From the NCBI RefSeq assembly GCF_036373705.1, contig NC_089850.1, forward strand, positions 52,557,048 through 52,621,047: a stretch of DNA of 64,000 nt, read 5' to 3'. Position numbers and translations under genes: made by a program. This document shows, one piece after another, positions 47,413 through 56,800 of this stretch. The notes below the pieces were generated by a model, which did no database searches, was not told where the DNA came from, and was given only the letters and a program-made list of their open reading frames with translations. Origin of the DNA: Amia ocellicauda. Taxonomy: Eukaryota; Chordata; Actinopteri; Amiiformes; Amiidae. The first letter of the stretch is position 1, and each line of letters starts with the position of its first letter.

Positions 47413-48108
47413 AATTAGCACACTGCTTATATCCTCTCTAGATGGCATGTGAAATGTGCAAGTCTTCTCCGCCCCCTTCATTGTTCTCAAACAACACCTG
47501 TGTAACTCAATGAGTCTAGAAGTCAACACTAATCCATTGTCATGTGATTTTAAAAATCTGGGGACTGAATCTGGCATTTCACATTTTAAATAACACCTTG
47601 CATAATCCAGATTACTTTGCAATAACCCACACACTGCACTAGTAATAATATTCAGCCTACATGCAGGCTCCGTTTACTTTATTTGCAAAATGATTGCATC
47701 CAGCTTTTCTTGGGTTGTTTATGTCGGGGGCTCCAGTGAAGGCTGCTGTGTTGATACTCGTGTCAGATGTGTTTTGAAAGCGACTGCGAACACAACGTGA
47801 TTGACAGCAGCAGCAGCAGCAGCAAGCATTTAACCCCTGACCCCTGTCAGACTGAGCACTTAATACACTTCAGTAACTACAGTAGACTTGCACAAAGCCA
47901 GGGACAGCTCTGCCGTGATATGTGGAAAGTGTTTGTCTCTGTATGGCTGCGGTGATCGTGTCACAAAACTTTTGTTCACAGCCTGCGAGCTCAAGTTCAC
48001 ACCGCGCGTATTTGCACAATGTCGGCGGCTCTTCCACTCCTGCGCCCTGATTTCGCTCACCGCATGGCCGGAGGAGTCCCCCTGCTCGCACGGCTGCTCG
48101 GCGGTCAT
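28647..48108 (-). CDS. usp28: USP28, ubiquitin-specific protease 28 (complete gene, 26 coding exons)
   Basis: USP28 is a nuclear cysteine protease that removes ubiquitin from substrates such as MYC and DNA-damage factors. Coding exons on the minus strand, 5' to 3': 48108-48061, 44673-44599, 44221-44098, 43310-43202, 42929-42767, 41009-40923, 40649-40512, 40143-40073, 39852-39776, 39625-39477, 39277-39150, 38881-38786, 37867-37682, 37500-37286, 36378-36308, 35780-35552, 35249-35043, 34062-33929, 32527-32309 (cassette), 31928-31833, 31363-31185, 30698-30620, 30156-30074, 29984-29861, 29526-29331, 28822-28647. All junctions are GT-AG and phases agree. The total is 3459 nt, giving 1152 residues, or 1079 without the cassette (human canonical 1077). 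Catalytic Cys166 lies in [11 protein letters not shown] and His598 in AGHYWAYIY. Residue-level similarity to human USP28 runs from MTAE to the VTVK end. Confidence 0.97.
29331..29526 (-). CDS. usp28: USP28 exon 24
   Basis: Encodes [20 protein letters not shown] and [20 protein letters not shown]. Donor GGATG|GTGAGT. Confidence 0.96.
29861..29984 (-). CDS. usp28: USP28 exon 23
   Basis: Encodes [20 protein letters not shown] then [16 protein letters not shown]. Confidence 0.95.
30074..30156 (-). CDS. usp28: USP28 exon 22
   Basis: Encodes [20 protein letters not shown] then LEQYQNG, matching human [20 protein letters not shown]. Confidence 0.96.
30620..30698 (-). CDS. usp28: USP28 exon 21
   Basis: Encodes [20 protein letters not shown] then DVEEYT. 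The first base completes Arg from exon 20. Donor ACG|GTGAGG. Confidence 0.94.
31185..31363 (-). CDS. usp28: USP28 exon 20
   Basis: Encodes [20 protein letters not shown] then [20 protein letters not shown] and [15 protein letters not shown]. Very close to human. Confidence 0.97.
31833..31928 (-). CDS. usp28: USP28 exon 19
   Basis: 32 codons, [20 protein letters not shown] then [12 protein letters not shown], matching human [20 protein letters not shown]. Confidence 0.96.
32309..32527 (-). CDS. usp28: USP28 alternative cassette exon (219 nt, exon 19a-like)
   Basis: A 73-codon open block between a CTCTGGCAG acceptor and a GAG|GTACAG donor. It is very rich in Glu, Ser, Ala and Pro in its first two thirds and ends in a more ordered part ([24 protein letters not shown]). 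Flanking exons 18 and 19 join perfectly without it and match the human canonical isoform. USP28 and USP25 are known to have a muscle/brain-type insert of 60-70 residues at this place, so this is most likely that exon. Exon definition is by inference from open frame, splice sites and position. Confidence 0.8.
32528..33928 (-). other. usp28: USP28 intron between exon 18 and the cassette exon
   Basis: 1.4 kb, AT-rich, with no recognised element. Confidence 0.7.
33929..34062 (-). CDS. usp28: USP28 exon 18
   Basis: Encodes [20 protein letters not shown] then [15 protein letters not shown], matching human [20 protein letters not shown]. Donor GAG|GTGAGG. Confidence 0.95.
34341..34955. mobile_element. 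Non-autonomous Tc1/mariner-like element in USP28 intron 17
   Basis: The inverted termini CACTACCGGTCAACAGTTTT AGAACAC and 'gtgttctaaaacatttgacc ggtagtg' enclose 615 bp without a transposase. TA precedes the left end. The right flank is TCTA, so the duplication has decayed. Confidence 0.82.
35043..35249 (-). CDS. usp28: USP28 exon 17
   Basis: Encodes [20 protein letters not shown], then [20 protein letters not shown], and an acidic Ser/Glu/Pro stretch. It matches human VELKHYIQEDNWRFEQEVEEWEEE. Confidence 0.93.
35552..35780 (-). CDS. usp28: USP28 exon 16 (catalytic His box)
   Basis: Encodes [20 protein letters not shown] then [20 protein letters not shown]. It has the active-site His and the KYNDI Asn/Asp. 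It continues [20 protein letters not shown]. Strongly conserved with human USP28. Confidence 0.97.
36308..36378 (-). CDS. usp28: USP28 exon 15
   Basis: Reads [20 protein letters not shown] then SLCQ, matching human DLKTCIAST...IEQMYCDPLLRQ. 71 nt, with phases fitting both neighbours. Confidence 0.9.
36457..36832. mobile_element. hAT-type MITE in USP28 intron 14
   Basis: The ends 'agggcccgacagatatctgc cgatat' and 'tatcggtatcggacccaaaa aacctgtatcggtccggctct' are imperfect inverted repeats of the 'gggcccgaccgatat' type common in vertebrate hAT elements. The flanks share ACTAATAAA. It is about 370 bp with no coding capacity. Confidence 0.75.
36970..36988 (+). repeat. Poly-G tract (T9 then G19)
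   Basis: Nineteen consecutive G on the plus strand directly follow a run of nine or more T. On the USP28 transcript strand it is poly-C. Confidence 0.9.
36988..37285 (-). other. usp28: USP28 intron 14, part next to exon 14
   Basis: Noncoding. The intron continues left through a G19 homopolymer (36970-36988, plus strand) and a hAT-like MITE. Confidence 0.7.
37286..37500 (-). CDS. usp28: USP28 exon 14
   Basis: A variable Pro-rich part, then [21 protein letters not shown] sequence ([19 protein letters not shown]), matching human EEINFVKTCLQRWRSEI. Donor CAAG|GTCTGC. Confidence 0.92.
37682..37867 (-). CDS. usp28: USP28 exon 13
   Basis: Starts [20 protein letters not shown], like human YGSGPARFPLPDMLKYVIEF, then a Ser/Pro/Glu-rich variable stretch. 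The insertion domain continues here. Confidence 0.92.
38786..38881 (-). CDS. usp28: USP28 exon 12 (tetramerisation/insertion helix)
   Basis: Charged helical segment [20 protein letters not shown] then [11 protein letters not shown], equivalent to the start of the USP25/28 catalytic-domain insertion. In the family this insertion mediates oligomerisation. Confidence 0.92.
39150..39277 (-). CDS. usp28: USP28 exon 11
   Basis: Encodes [20 protein letters not shown] and [11 protein letters not shown], the conserved [14 protein letters not shown] strand of the USP fold. Confidence 0.96.
39477..39625 (-). CDS. usp28: USP28 exon 10
   Basis: Encodes [20 protein letters not shown] and [13 protein letters not shown], ending HPGQE. 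This is core catalytic domain. Confidence 0.95.
39776..39852 (-). CDS. usp28: USP28 exon 9
   Basis: Encodes [20 protein letters not shown] then AERTHEG, in the region leading to the USP25/28-specific insertion. The first base T completes Ser with exon 8. Confidence 0.94.
40073..40143 (-). CDS. usp28: USP28 exon 8
   Basis: Reads [20 protein letters not shown], the conserved QQDVSEF box of USP proteases, split across exons 7 and 8. Confidence 0.95.
40512..40649 (-). CDS. usp28: USP28 exon 7
   Basis: 46 codons from [20 protein letters not shown] to RTSEAQQ, including [13 protein letters not shown]. This is core USP domain. Confidence 0.95.
40923..41009 (-). CDS. usp28: USP28 exon 6
   Basis: 29 codons, [20 protein letters not shown] through KCKSHS, matching the finger/thumb start of the USP fold. 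Donor AGC|GTGAGT. Confidence 0.94.
41010..42766 (-). other. usp28: USP28 intron 5
   Basis: 1.76 kb AT-rich intron. It contains a poly-A tract of about 20 at 41690-41711 (plus strand) and no recognised element. Confidence 0.7.
42767..42929 (-). CDS. usp28: USP28 exon 5 (catalytic Cys box)
   Basis: Contains a basic KRKRCE segment, [20 protein letters not shown] with the nucleophile Cys, and ends exactly at VIQ as in the human gene. Donor CAG|GTTTGT. Confidence 0.96.
43202..43310 (-). CDS. usp28: USP28 exon 4 (SIM-like and UIM)
   Basis: Joined to exon 3 it reads [20 protein letters not shown] then LSLQES. VIDLT is a SUMO-interacting-type motif, and [14 protein letters not shown] is the ubiquitin-interacting motif of USP28, with the conserved Ala and Ser. 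Confidence 0.93.
44098..44221 (-). CDS. usp28: USP28 exon 3 (UBA-like domain end)
   Basis: Encodes [16 protein letters not shown] and EPSDTEGSA, completing the UBA-like helix region. The donor CAACAA|GTAGGA leaves one base, which rebuilds Lys with exon 4. Confidence 0.92.
44599..44673 (-). CDS. usp28: USP28 exon 2
   Basis: 25 codons, [20 protein letters not shown] then QRALK, matching the N-terminal LLNQLREITGIQD region of the UBA-like domain. Acceptor TTTTTAG, donor AAG|GTTTGT. Confidence 0.93.
44674..48060 (-). other. usp28: USP28 intron 1
   Basis: 3.4 kb intron with a (CA)n tract at about 47355-47408. No gene is recognised inside; open frames at 45185-45388, 45561-45919 and 46408-46686 look spurious. 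Confidence 0.75.
47355..47408. repeat. (CA)n microsatellite in USP28 intron 1
   Basis: About 27 uninterrupted CA units. It produces a spurious poly-CV open frame on the minus strand. Confidence 0.95.
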
Positions 48109-48340
48109 GGCTGCAAACCCGATCCTCCTCTTTTTTCGGCAGTTTTCAAGGAAACCTTCTCCCCCCGCAGCAGATCCGCGCCTACTCCTCCATCCGCCAG
48201 CCGCACACCCGGCGCGCCCCCGTGGATCGGTCTCGCCGTGCGGGAGACGCGCACGTCGACAGCGTGCGCGCTCACGGACCCCGGGGGGCGTTGACGGACA
48301 CGTGTTGGGCGTGTGCACCATGCTTCGTGTCTCAACCACG
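48000..48340 (-). promoter_or_regulatory. usp28: CpG-rich promoter region of USP28
   Basis: A stretch dense in CG dinucleotides (for example 'gcgcgcccccgtggatcggt' and 'cgcacgtcgacagcgtgcgc') surrounds the start codon at 48108. It contrasts sharply with the AT-rich surroundings. It is typical of a housekeeping CpG-island promoter. The transcription start itself is not visible. Confidence 0.75.
48061..48108 (-). CDS. usp28: USP28 exon 1 (start codon)
   Basis: 16 codons, [16 protein letters not shown], then a GCG|GTGAGC donor. The MTAE start matches mammalian USP28. The exon sits in a CpG-rich block. Confidence 0.9.
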
Positions 48341-48660
48341 TCCGTCCACTGAGCCCACATTTATACACACACTGCAGGGGAGAGTTACAGCCACGGGAGC
48401 TGCAAGAAATGTTGTCCTTCCACCATACAGTACAGTAAACTATATTCAACATAAGGTTTACAAAATTGACACAGGTTGTAAACATTTATGTAAATGTAAA
48501 CCATCTGCACATCTGCAGGTATATTTCAACACTATGTATTCCATGTGGGTTATATGTCAAAAGGCACAGAGAGTTTGTTGGTGCATTTGAAGTTATCGCA
48601 AAGGAATAAATCTGTCTCACCTTTACTGGTTAGTCATATTAAGATGCAGAACAACTGATC

Positions 48661-49536
48661 ACACTTTACAATAAGGTACTCATGAATTAATATATGAATG
48701 TCACTGGATAAACACATTAATATGGCATGCACTTCATCCGAGTTCTTATGTTAATCACATGTATAACAGGGTTAGGGTTAGGGTTCATGTGCTAAATATC
48801 AGAACTCAGATGTCTGTCATGATGTGGTCATGAGGTTTACAATGTGGGGAAGCAATAAAAAAGGCAAACACAATGTTAGGGTATATTGTCCAAAGTGTAG
48901 AATTGAGAACAAGGGCAGTAATGTTCAGACTGTACAATGCACTAGTTAGAGCTCATCTGGATACTGTGTGCAGTTCTTGGCTCCACACTTCAAGAAAGAT
49001 ATCGCTGCTCTAGAGGCAGTTCAGAGGAGAGCAACCAGACTTATTCCAGGTCTGAAGGGAATGTCCTGCTGAGAGACTGAGGAACTGAACCTTTTCACCC
49101 TGGAGCAGAGGAGACTACGTGGGGACTTGATCCAAGTCTTCCAAATCATGAAAGGCATCGACCACATCAAACCAGAGGAGCTTTTCCAGATCAGCAGGGA
49201 CACACGCACCCGGGACACAAATGGAAATTGGGCTTCAATGCATTCAAGATGGAAAACAGGAGACACTTCTTCACACAGAGAGTTGTCACAATCTGAACAA
49301 ACTCCCCAGCGATGTGGTAGAAGCTGGAAATTTGGGAACATTTAAAAATAGACTGGATAGTATCCGTGGATCACTTAGTTATTAATGGACACCAAATGAG
49401 CATGATAGGTCAAATGGCCTCCTCTCGTTTTTAAACGTTCTTATGTTATTATGTTCTTATGATGTATTGATGTTTAATTCCTATGGTATTCGTATATTAA
49501 GTCATGAGGAATTATGCTACCTTATTGTAAAGTGTT
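48661..49536. mobile_element. MITE with LINE insertion
   Basis: The ends 'acactttacaataaggtact catgaatta' and 'aattatgctaccttattgta aagtgt' are inverted repeats. The left part contains (GGGTTA)n-like sequence at about 48770-48785. A LINE 3' fragment (48838-49460) sits inside. Without it the MITE would be about 250 bp. Confidence 0.75.
48838..49460 (+). mobile_element. CR1/L2-like LINE 3' fragment
   Basis: Closely matches the 3' part of the LINE at 20068-20635, starting at the same 'acaatgtggggaagcaat' point. It continues to a 3' end 'aatggcctcctctcgttttt aaacgttcttatgttattatg ttcttatg'. The short repeated 3' terminus resembles CR1-type tails. It is 5'-truncated and dead. Confidence 0.82.
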
Positions 49537-50541
49537 ACCAAACAACTGTGGAGTGTATGGTAGAATATGATATACTCTGAATATAACCAATAATGTGACT
49601 GAAATTAGATTTTGATGTGTAAGATACATTTACAAATCTGAGCAAATAAAAAGTCCATATGTGCATATCTTCTTCTTGGCAGTCTTTATGGTAGTACTGT
49701 AAGTATGATTGTCTTTGCTTCATGAGGTTTACAATTTATAATTCAGTGGTAAATGACGGGGATAGGTGTGATGGCATGAGGTCTACAGCCCACTGTGATA
49801 CTTGTATTACAAATCACTGAAGCCTGAAGAGCAGTTTATCCCTGATTTCAAATACACCAAAATGGCTTCCAGGACAATAATCCCAGCTTCTACCATTAAC
49901 ACCCTCCCAATACTGAATGGCTTGACCAACAGAACTGAACTTTTTTTAAACATATTTATTACTATTTGTTTTTTTAAATGTGTTTTTAATCTGTAATAAT
50001 ACATTCGAAGGCCAGCATGGAGTCACTTGTAAAATAAGCAGACACTATTCAGAATGTGGATTGTGCGACAGAAGCAGAAAAAAAAAAATCCCTCCTGTTA
50101 AACTGCTTCTCGTCAACAGGACTCCGTGAGGTGAGCTGCTTGTTTGCACTGTTGCTTTTAAAGTGGGCCAACTCTTGCAGCAGGATGACATTTAAACATG
50201 AGCTGCCTCTTTTTTATTCTATTATTTTTTTCAAAAATCCCCAAGAGCCTTGGCCTTCCTGCATTATCCTATTATCCATTTATCATCAGTGTATCGGCAT
50301 AATGCAAATTCAACTCGCAGGAGGACACAAAGTTTAATGTTGCAGCCTTTTAGTGACGCGACTGAGAAAAGCCTCTTCTTCAGCGAACCAAGGCTAAAGG
50401 ATCTTATCCCAACACTCAATAATGAATTGATTAAAAAAACAAAGAATAAGTGAAAAATACAAGACAAGAGACAAGCTCACTGAGCATTGAAGACCTAAAG
50501 AGGCAGAGGCAGACTGAGAAGTGCAAACAGCCAGTGCAGAC
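49537..50541. other. Intergenic upstream of HTR3B
   Basis: 1 kb without recognised repeats or genes. It should include the HTR3B promoter and 5'UTR. The segment 50455-50541 upstream of the ATG is purine-rich. No TATA element is convincing. Confidence 0.55.
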
Positions 50542-50590
50542 ATGAAAAAGACTGTGTCACCTGTGACCTTCCTGCTCCTTCTTCTCTCAG
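50542..50590 (+). CDS. htr3b: HTR3B exon 1 (signal peptide)
   Basis: MKKTVSPVTFLLLLLLS with a CTCAG|GTAAGG donor. It has a basic n-region followed by a Leu run. The start is the only ATG in frame near the donor. Confidence 0.85.
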
Positions 50591-50783
50591 GTAAGGCACT
50601 TATTGACCTCAGGTTAGTGGATAGGGAGGGTAGATATTCTGTCGCTGTGTTACTGGATAACCTGAACAATCATTAACAGGACAGGAAGAGAACAAATGAC
50701 AAACAAATTCCTTATTGTTTACTTCAATTATACTCACTATAACTCGGGGACAAAAACAAATCAAACAAAGACAAAAAAACGAA

Positions 50784-50827
<44 letters not shown>

Positions 50828-53800
50828 CTAGACTATACTCATGGAAGCCTGCATCAATATAAATGTTTTATATCTATTTTTTGTAATTTAAGCATTGAGT
50901 GCCTGTGTAAATGCTTTACATTTTGGCTTGTGTCAAAGAAATGATCATTACCAGAAAGGCATACAATTATTCTGTTTGGTGAAAAGGGTGAGCAGAAAAT
51001 AATCTGCCACTGGGAGAAATGTATTTATGGTCAAATATTACAGTTTATGTTTGAATATTCTATAATTCTGTTACTATTATTGCATCCCTACCTGAGGGAT
51101 ATAGATACTTTTGTATTTATGTGAGATAAGTGGAATGTGAGTTAAACAGATTAATATTGACAACAATTCATTAACAATTAATTAGCCTAACAATTAAGAA
51201 ATATGCAGAATGTTTATTTTGAACTGTGTTACTGTACTGCAGTGACAAACTCTGACTTGACACTGTAGCTCCAGAACTTGAATTGACAGAAGAGGCATTA
51301 GAAATGTATAACACAGAGATCCCACCACCTTGTGGCAGAAGACAATATAACAGTTAATTAATATGCTGTAAATATAATACTTCAATTGCAAAGTACATCT
51401 GTATATTTATAGTTAACTTAAATTACAGTAGAGTATTACATTTAATTAGATTTGTACTTCAGCATGATATCATGTATTGTATTAAATTAATTAATCTTCG
51501 TATTGTTTCCTTTTCTGTTTTATGGTTTTTAAGTCAGGTATCAGAATAAGATGAAATGGTAAAAAGGCTTTCTTTCCAAAAACAAACAAACAAACAAACA
51601 AAAAAGTGGCAGTAAATCTAATATAGTCTTACATTGTTAAATGTGGACTTTTTGCTCTTCTAGTTCCATTAACTCTCACTTTGAGAGAGAAACCCAAGAG
51701 ATCGACTCTGAACCAGTTAACCAGAAAGCTCCTCCGGGGTTACAGCAAGGGTGTGAGGCCTGTGAGGAACTGGACCAGGGCTACCGTTGTCTACATTGAT
51801 TTAATCCTGCAGGCGATGCTTGATGTGGTAATGACTGTGCTCTTAATGAGGGATGGGGGAGGGAGAGGAGGGGGCTTTAAACAACAAACATGAAGTAATT
51901 TAGTCCAGTAAACCACATGGTCAGTTTTGATAGTGTAATCAAGAAAACTGAAAAACAACACAACAGATCAGTCGGACATCACTGCATTTCTTCCTTTCTG
52001 TGCACCTTATATTTGAAAGTGAGAGCGTGAGTGGCCAGTTCTGGCAAAGTGAATGACAAGTGGTACCCTTTCTTTCAGCCCCACTCCAGGATTTATTTGA
52101 TAGCCATTTAAAAAGCATATGCCATTGCTGTCCTGATTACAGTCAGGATGCAAAAATGTAATCATTCCAGTGTAAAATGCATTATGTCTATCATTCTTTG
52201 TGAAGACATAATGTATCCCACCACTTACTAAATTCTCACATTGATTTTAATTATCCCTTCACCCAGCTACTCCTCCACCAAATGTATTTTTTCATTTCAG
52301 CTTTATGGTCCATGATCAGGGATTTTCTCGAAAATGTCTAATGACTTTATGGATGCTCTTGAAAACCACTATGACTTAATAACTTAGGACATGTGACTTC
52401 TTGTAAAACAAACTTTTTTCCCCATTTGGTCATTTTTCCAAAACATATGTATTGCTTTACAATTCTATTCTTTTCTCTCCAAGGATGGACAGAACCAGAA
52501 AATGACCACAAGTATTTGGTATCGGCAGGTTAGTAAATACCAAGGCAGCCTCTGCACCTGATTAATTTAACATCAAGATAATTCAGGTGTTTTTCACACA
52601 GATATGAACATTATTTTCTAAGGAACAACCCATGAATACACATATACATAAACAGGCATTTAGATGGAAATATGGAAAAAGGCCCCTTAGGATTATGTCC
52701 TATTTTACAGGGGAACTATCGTAGTGTCGATAATGATTGATTTATATGTACTTATGTCTTAGTGGGAGTGTAAAAGTAAAGTAAAGTATCTGTGATTTTT
52801 CTGTTCCATCATTTCAGTAACTTTCGATAATGTCTAGCGATTATCAGTTGTTTGCTCAGTGACAGGAATAGTACAGAATGAATAGTGAATAATGAGAGAA
52901 TTGGACAGAAAAATCACAGGTAGCCGTGCTCAGTGTGATACATCGACTAGCCGAGCTGAGGATATGTACGGAGGACTTTGTGTGAACAAGTCCTTAAAGC
53001 ACTCAACTGCAGTTTCCTCCTGGTTAAATTCTGAATTAAAGAAACTGAATATCACCAATGTAAATTCAGATATTAAAAATACAAACAATTAAATATACAA
53101 ATACATCAATCCATACTTCATATTAGCAATATGCAACAAAACAGTGCATATTGCCTCCTTGTTAGAGTTTTCAGATGTTAGTGTTGATCTGCATTATATT
53201 TACCATGTATTATATAACATTTTAAAGAGACATGCATGCCTGGAAATATATAAGATAAGTAATGTTCAATTGTATATTTTGCAGACAACAATAGAATTTA
53301 GCACAACTTATGAATTCAAACATGCAGGATGAATACAATCTAATTTCATGTTCTTTGTGTTACTGACAGTTGATATTTGTTTCCTTGTTCATTTGTAATT
53401 AAATTTCCTCCAGTACTTTTTTCCCCCTAATTTCATACTCTGGGGTACTGGTTATCGGATAGTTCAGTAATCAGGTTCGAAGAAAATATATAAAGTTACT
53501 TTAATTCAAGTTGAATCTAACGAGAATATAATTGTGACTGAGAGAGCGTGAACACCAAGAAGTTGGCAGATAAAGCGTTTGGAAGTTAAACTGGGTAGAA
53601 AAAGTCTCAATGTTTCCAGCACATCTTATAGACAGATGCACAAAAAGTCTGCAAAGTCTGCCTCTCTACACTGCTTAAGCTCTTGCGCAATTACATGAGT
53701 ACGGCCTTCGGTATCTTCTTGCCATGTTTGTGTTTCTGTTTTAGATCTGGAATGACGAATTTTTAGTGTGGGACCCTGCGGCTTTCGACGGAATTAATGA

Positions 53801-56800
53801 GATCTCTCTGTCTTCAGAAGCCATCTGGGTTCCTGACATAATCATTAGTGAATTGTGAGCTTCACATTTATCAATTGCTTTCTCCCCCATCTTTCAAATA
53901 CTGTATGTGCTTCTGAATTCCTTTAATTCCCAAAGGGTATAACTTTTACAGGGTAGAAAAACAAAACAGAGTACCCTAATAATGACTTTACTTAAATTCA
54001 GACAGAACAGAGCATCAGTGAGACTTCAATATACGATATAGTGTATGAATGCTCATTTTGTTTAAATTCCCCAGCGTTGATGTAGGCAAATCTCCGGACC
54101 TCCCCTACATTTATGTGAATTCTTCTGGCACCGTGAAGAATTACAAGCCCATTCAGGTGGTGTCTGCTTGTGATTTAGAGATCTACGCCTTCCCCTTCGA
54201 TAAGCAGAACTGCACCTTGACGTTTCGCAGTTGGCTGCACACAGGTATGTGTGTATACTTTTACACATCATCAGTCGACGTTAGTTTTGGCTATGTATGG
54301 ATGTATGGTCCTCCACCTTGTTTAAGGGTCTTCTCAGTCTCTATGAAAACAAGTCAAAGGCATATTAAGAAGGGCATGGACTAAAAAAGAAAAAGACAAA
54401 AAGTAATGAAGATGTAAATGATATTTTGGAAAATTCCACATTGCTGTCTATACTAGCAAGTCAAAGGGGGGCTGATGTTTCACACGCAGACTACGTGTTT
54501 TATGTGTTATATGTGTGATTCTTCTTCCTGTGAAGTGAATGAAGTGGACATGGCTCTGTGGAGGAGCGCAGAGGAGCGAGAAAATGACATAAAGGCCTAC
54601 ATGAATGATGGAGAATGGGAGCTGATCTCCGTTCCTTCCAGTTATAAACAGCTGCATATGGAGAGCAGAGACTATGCCCAGATACAGTTCAATGTGAGTA
54701 CAAGTTCTCCAAAATAATAGGTATGCAGGAGCTGAATGATGCATTAAAACGTGAAATTATGCTGAGTCCAAAATGAATATAATTTCTGCCATTATGATTT
54801 CAAACCACATAAATGCAGTTCTGAGGTTTTGTGATACTAAGATTTTTTTTTTGTTTCTTATAATATGACTTTTAAATTGACTTTTTAATTAAGCAAACCA
54901 ACTGAATCTCAATTGGAATCAATGCTACTCACCTTAGGATTATGCACAGAAGTTTACAAAATAGCTTTTAATATCTAAAGTACAAAACATCACCTTTCCT
55001 GCTGCAAAACTGGGCATCGCTGGGTTAACGCTCCACAGCCTGTGCTGTTGAGTGAGAAGCACTGAGATTTTCAAGAGTATCATTATGCATTTGTATGGAA
55101 TAACAACATTGTGGAAAGCTGATTATAACTTCACTTCCACTTTAACAAACATGCTCTGTTACATGCCCAGACTGTCAATATAATGACAATGTAAGACTCA
55201 TTAAACAGGTTATTTCTACACCACATGTAAGTTTCAGCCCAGTAAACAAATTACACATCAAGCTTTAGTCATTAAGCCGAGCTGCAATCACATATTACTG
55301 GGTCAATTTTAGGAGCTAGGAGCCTATTTTCTACTGCAATGCATCAAAAAAGAAAAAAAAGAAGGGAGGGGGGTAGAACACAACATCATCTGTCATGTAA
55401 AAGGCAGACCCCATTACCACGTTACTTTCTAGAAACAACTGGAAGTTTCTTGATGCATTGTGCACCTAATCGAGTGACCTTCACTGAGTAATTAGCTCGG
55501 CACATTACAATGCTGTTGAAGGAGCCCAAGAAGTGTTGCCGGAGCACAGAATTATTTAAAGTGCAGTTTCAAATTGACTGAAACCAAGAGACCAACAGCC
55601 TTTACTTTCTCGTTACTTTTCTTATATTAATTGATAATACAAATACACAAAAAAGGAGCTTTTAAAGGCAACGATTAGAAATAGAAGAAAAATCACACTC
55701 AAGTCGTTAGTGTCATGTCCTATCTTGGGTGACATGTTCAGAGGGGGGAGAAGGTTTTCTTTGTTGTTTCAGCAAAAATGCATTCCTGTTAATTGTATTC
55801 AGACTCAGAATGAGCTTCATCACCACCAGCTGTCCTGCTTATAGACTGGAAAGACTAAGTGGAAGAAAAACAGGATCTCGGAAATTACATGAAGCGGGGA
55901 GATACGGCACTAACTGTAGCTAAAAGTTGATTCCCGGGTTTGTAAATGGCACTGATCTGGTCCACAGGGTGTAATAGTGGTGTGAAACAAATTGATTTAA
56001 GTAATGGATTGAACTGATGTCCTACTGTAAATAGATGGGGCTATAATGCTGAAAGCATCCCAAGTGAATGATGGTAATGAGAAGTCCTCAGAGGCATTAC
56101 TTAAATTTATTTTGTTGGCCCTGTTTCCACAGTTTCGGAAAAACTTCCCATTGCTCTGTGCTGTCGGGCATACCAGAACATACAGTGTGTTCTACACTGA
56201 AAGGACAAGGTTTCATTTTTGATTGCCTATACACATCGCTAACTGCTAAATTGTCGAGGTCTCTCCACTGAAAAAATGAGGCACCTCAGCTCATCATTTT
56301 GCCATTTGTCACTGTTATGTTCAGCTTCAGGCAGTGTGCAGAACAGAGGAAATGGATGGGAAGGGCAGGCAAAGTGATCTAACCTCTGGCACCTAGGTCA
56401 CCTCGGCCTCGGGGGAGGGATGCCGACACTAATATTGAATGCCTTTTTATTCCAGAGCACAGTCTGCTACTGATTTACTGGATGATTGTTTTGAAAAATA
56501 TAATGGGTTTTAATTGGAAAAGTTCAAAAAATACATTTCAGCAAGAGACAATTATTTTCTGCAGGGTTTTATGTGGCCATCGAAACAAGGTGGGAAATTA
56601 ATTTTGCACTCAGGAGCTAAAAGAATAAAGGAAAGCAGTCTTGATTGTTGTGGCTTTTGCATTGCATTTTCTGTACAGGACTCCAGAGATGTCAAACACC
56701 CACTTTTCATGCACGATATACGACACTGCGATGATGTTTACAGCCAACAGACAGATTTTGTTGTTGTAAATAATCTAATTACAGTCCCCCATCTTCTGCA

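Noticed and set aside
47350..47634. Minus-strand frame ending in poly-CV
   Set aside because: Produced by the (CA)n microsatellite.
48770..48786. Telomere-like GGGTTA repeats
   Set aside because: Only about three units inside a MITE; no sign of an interstitial telomere.
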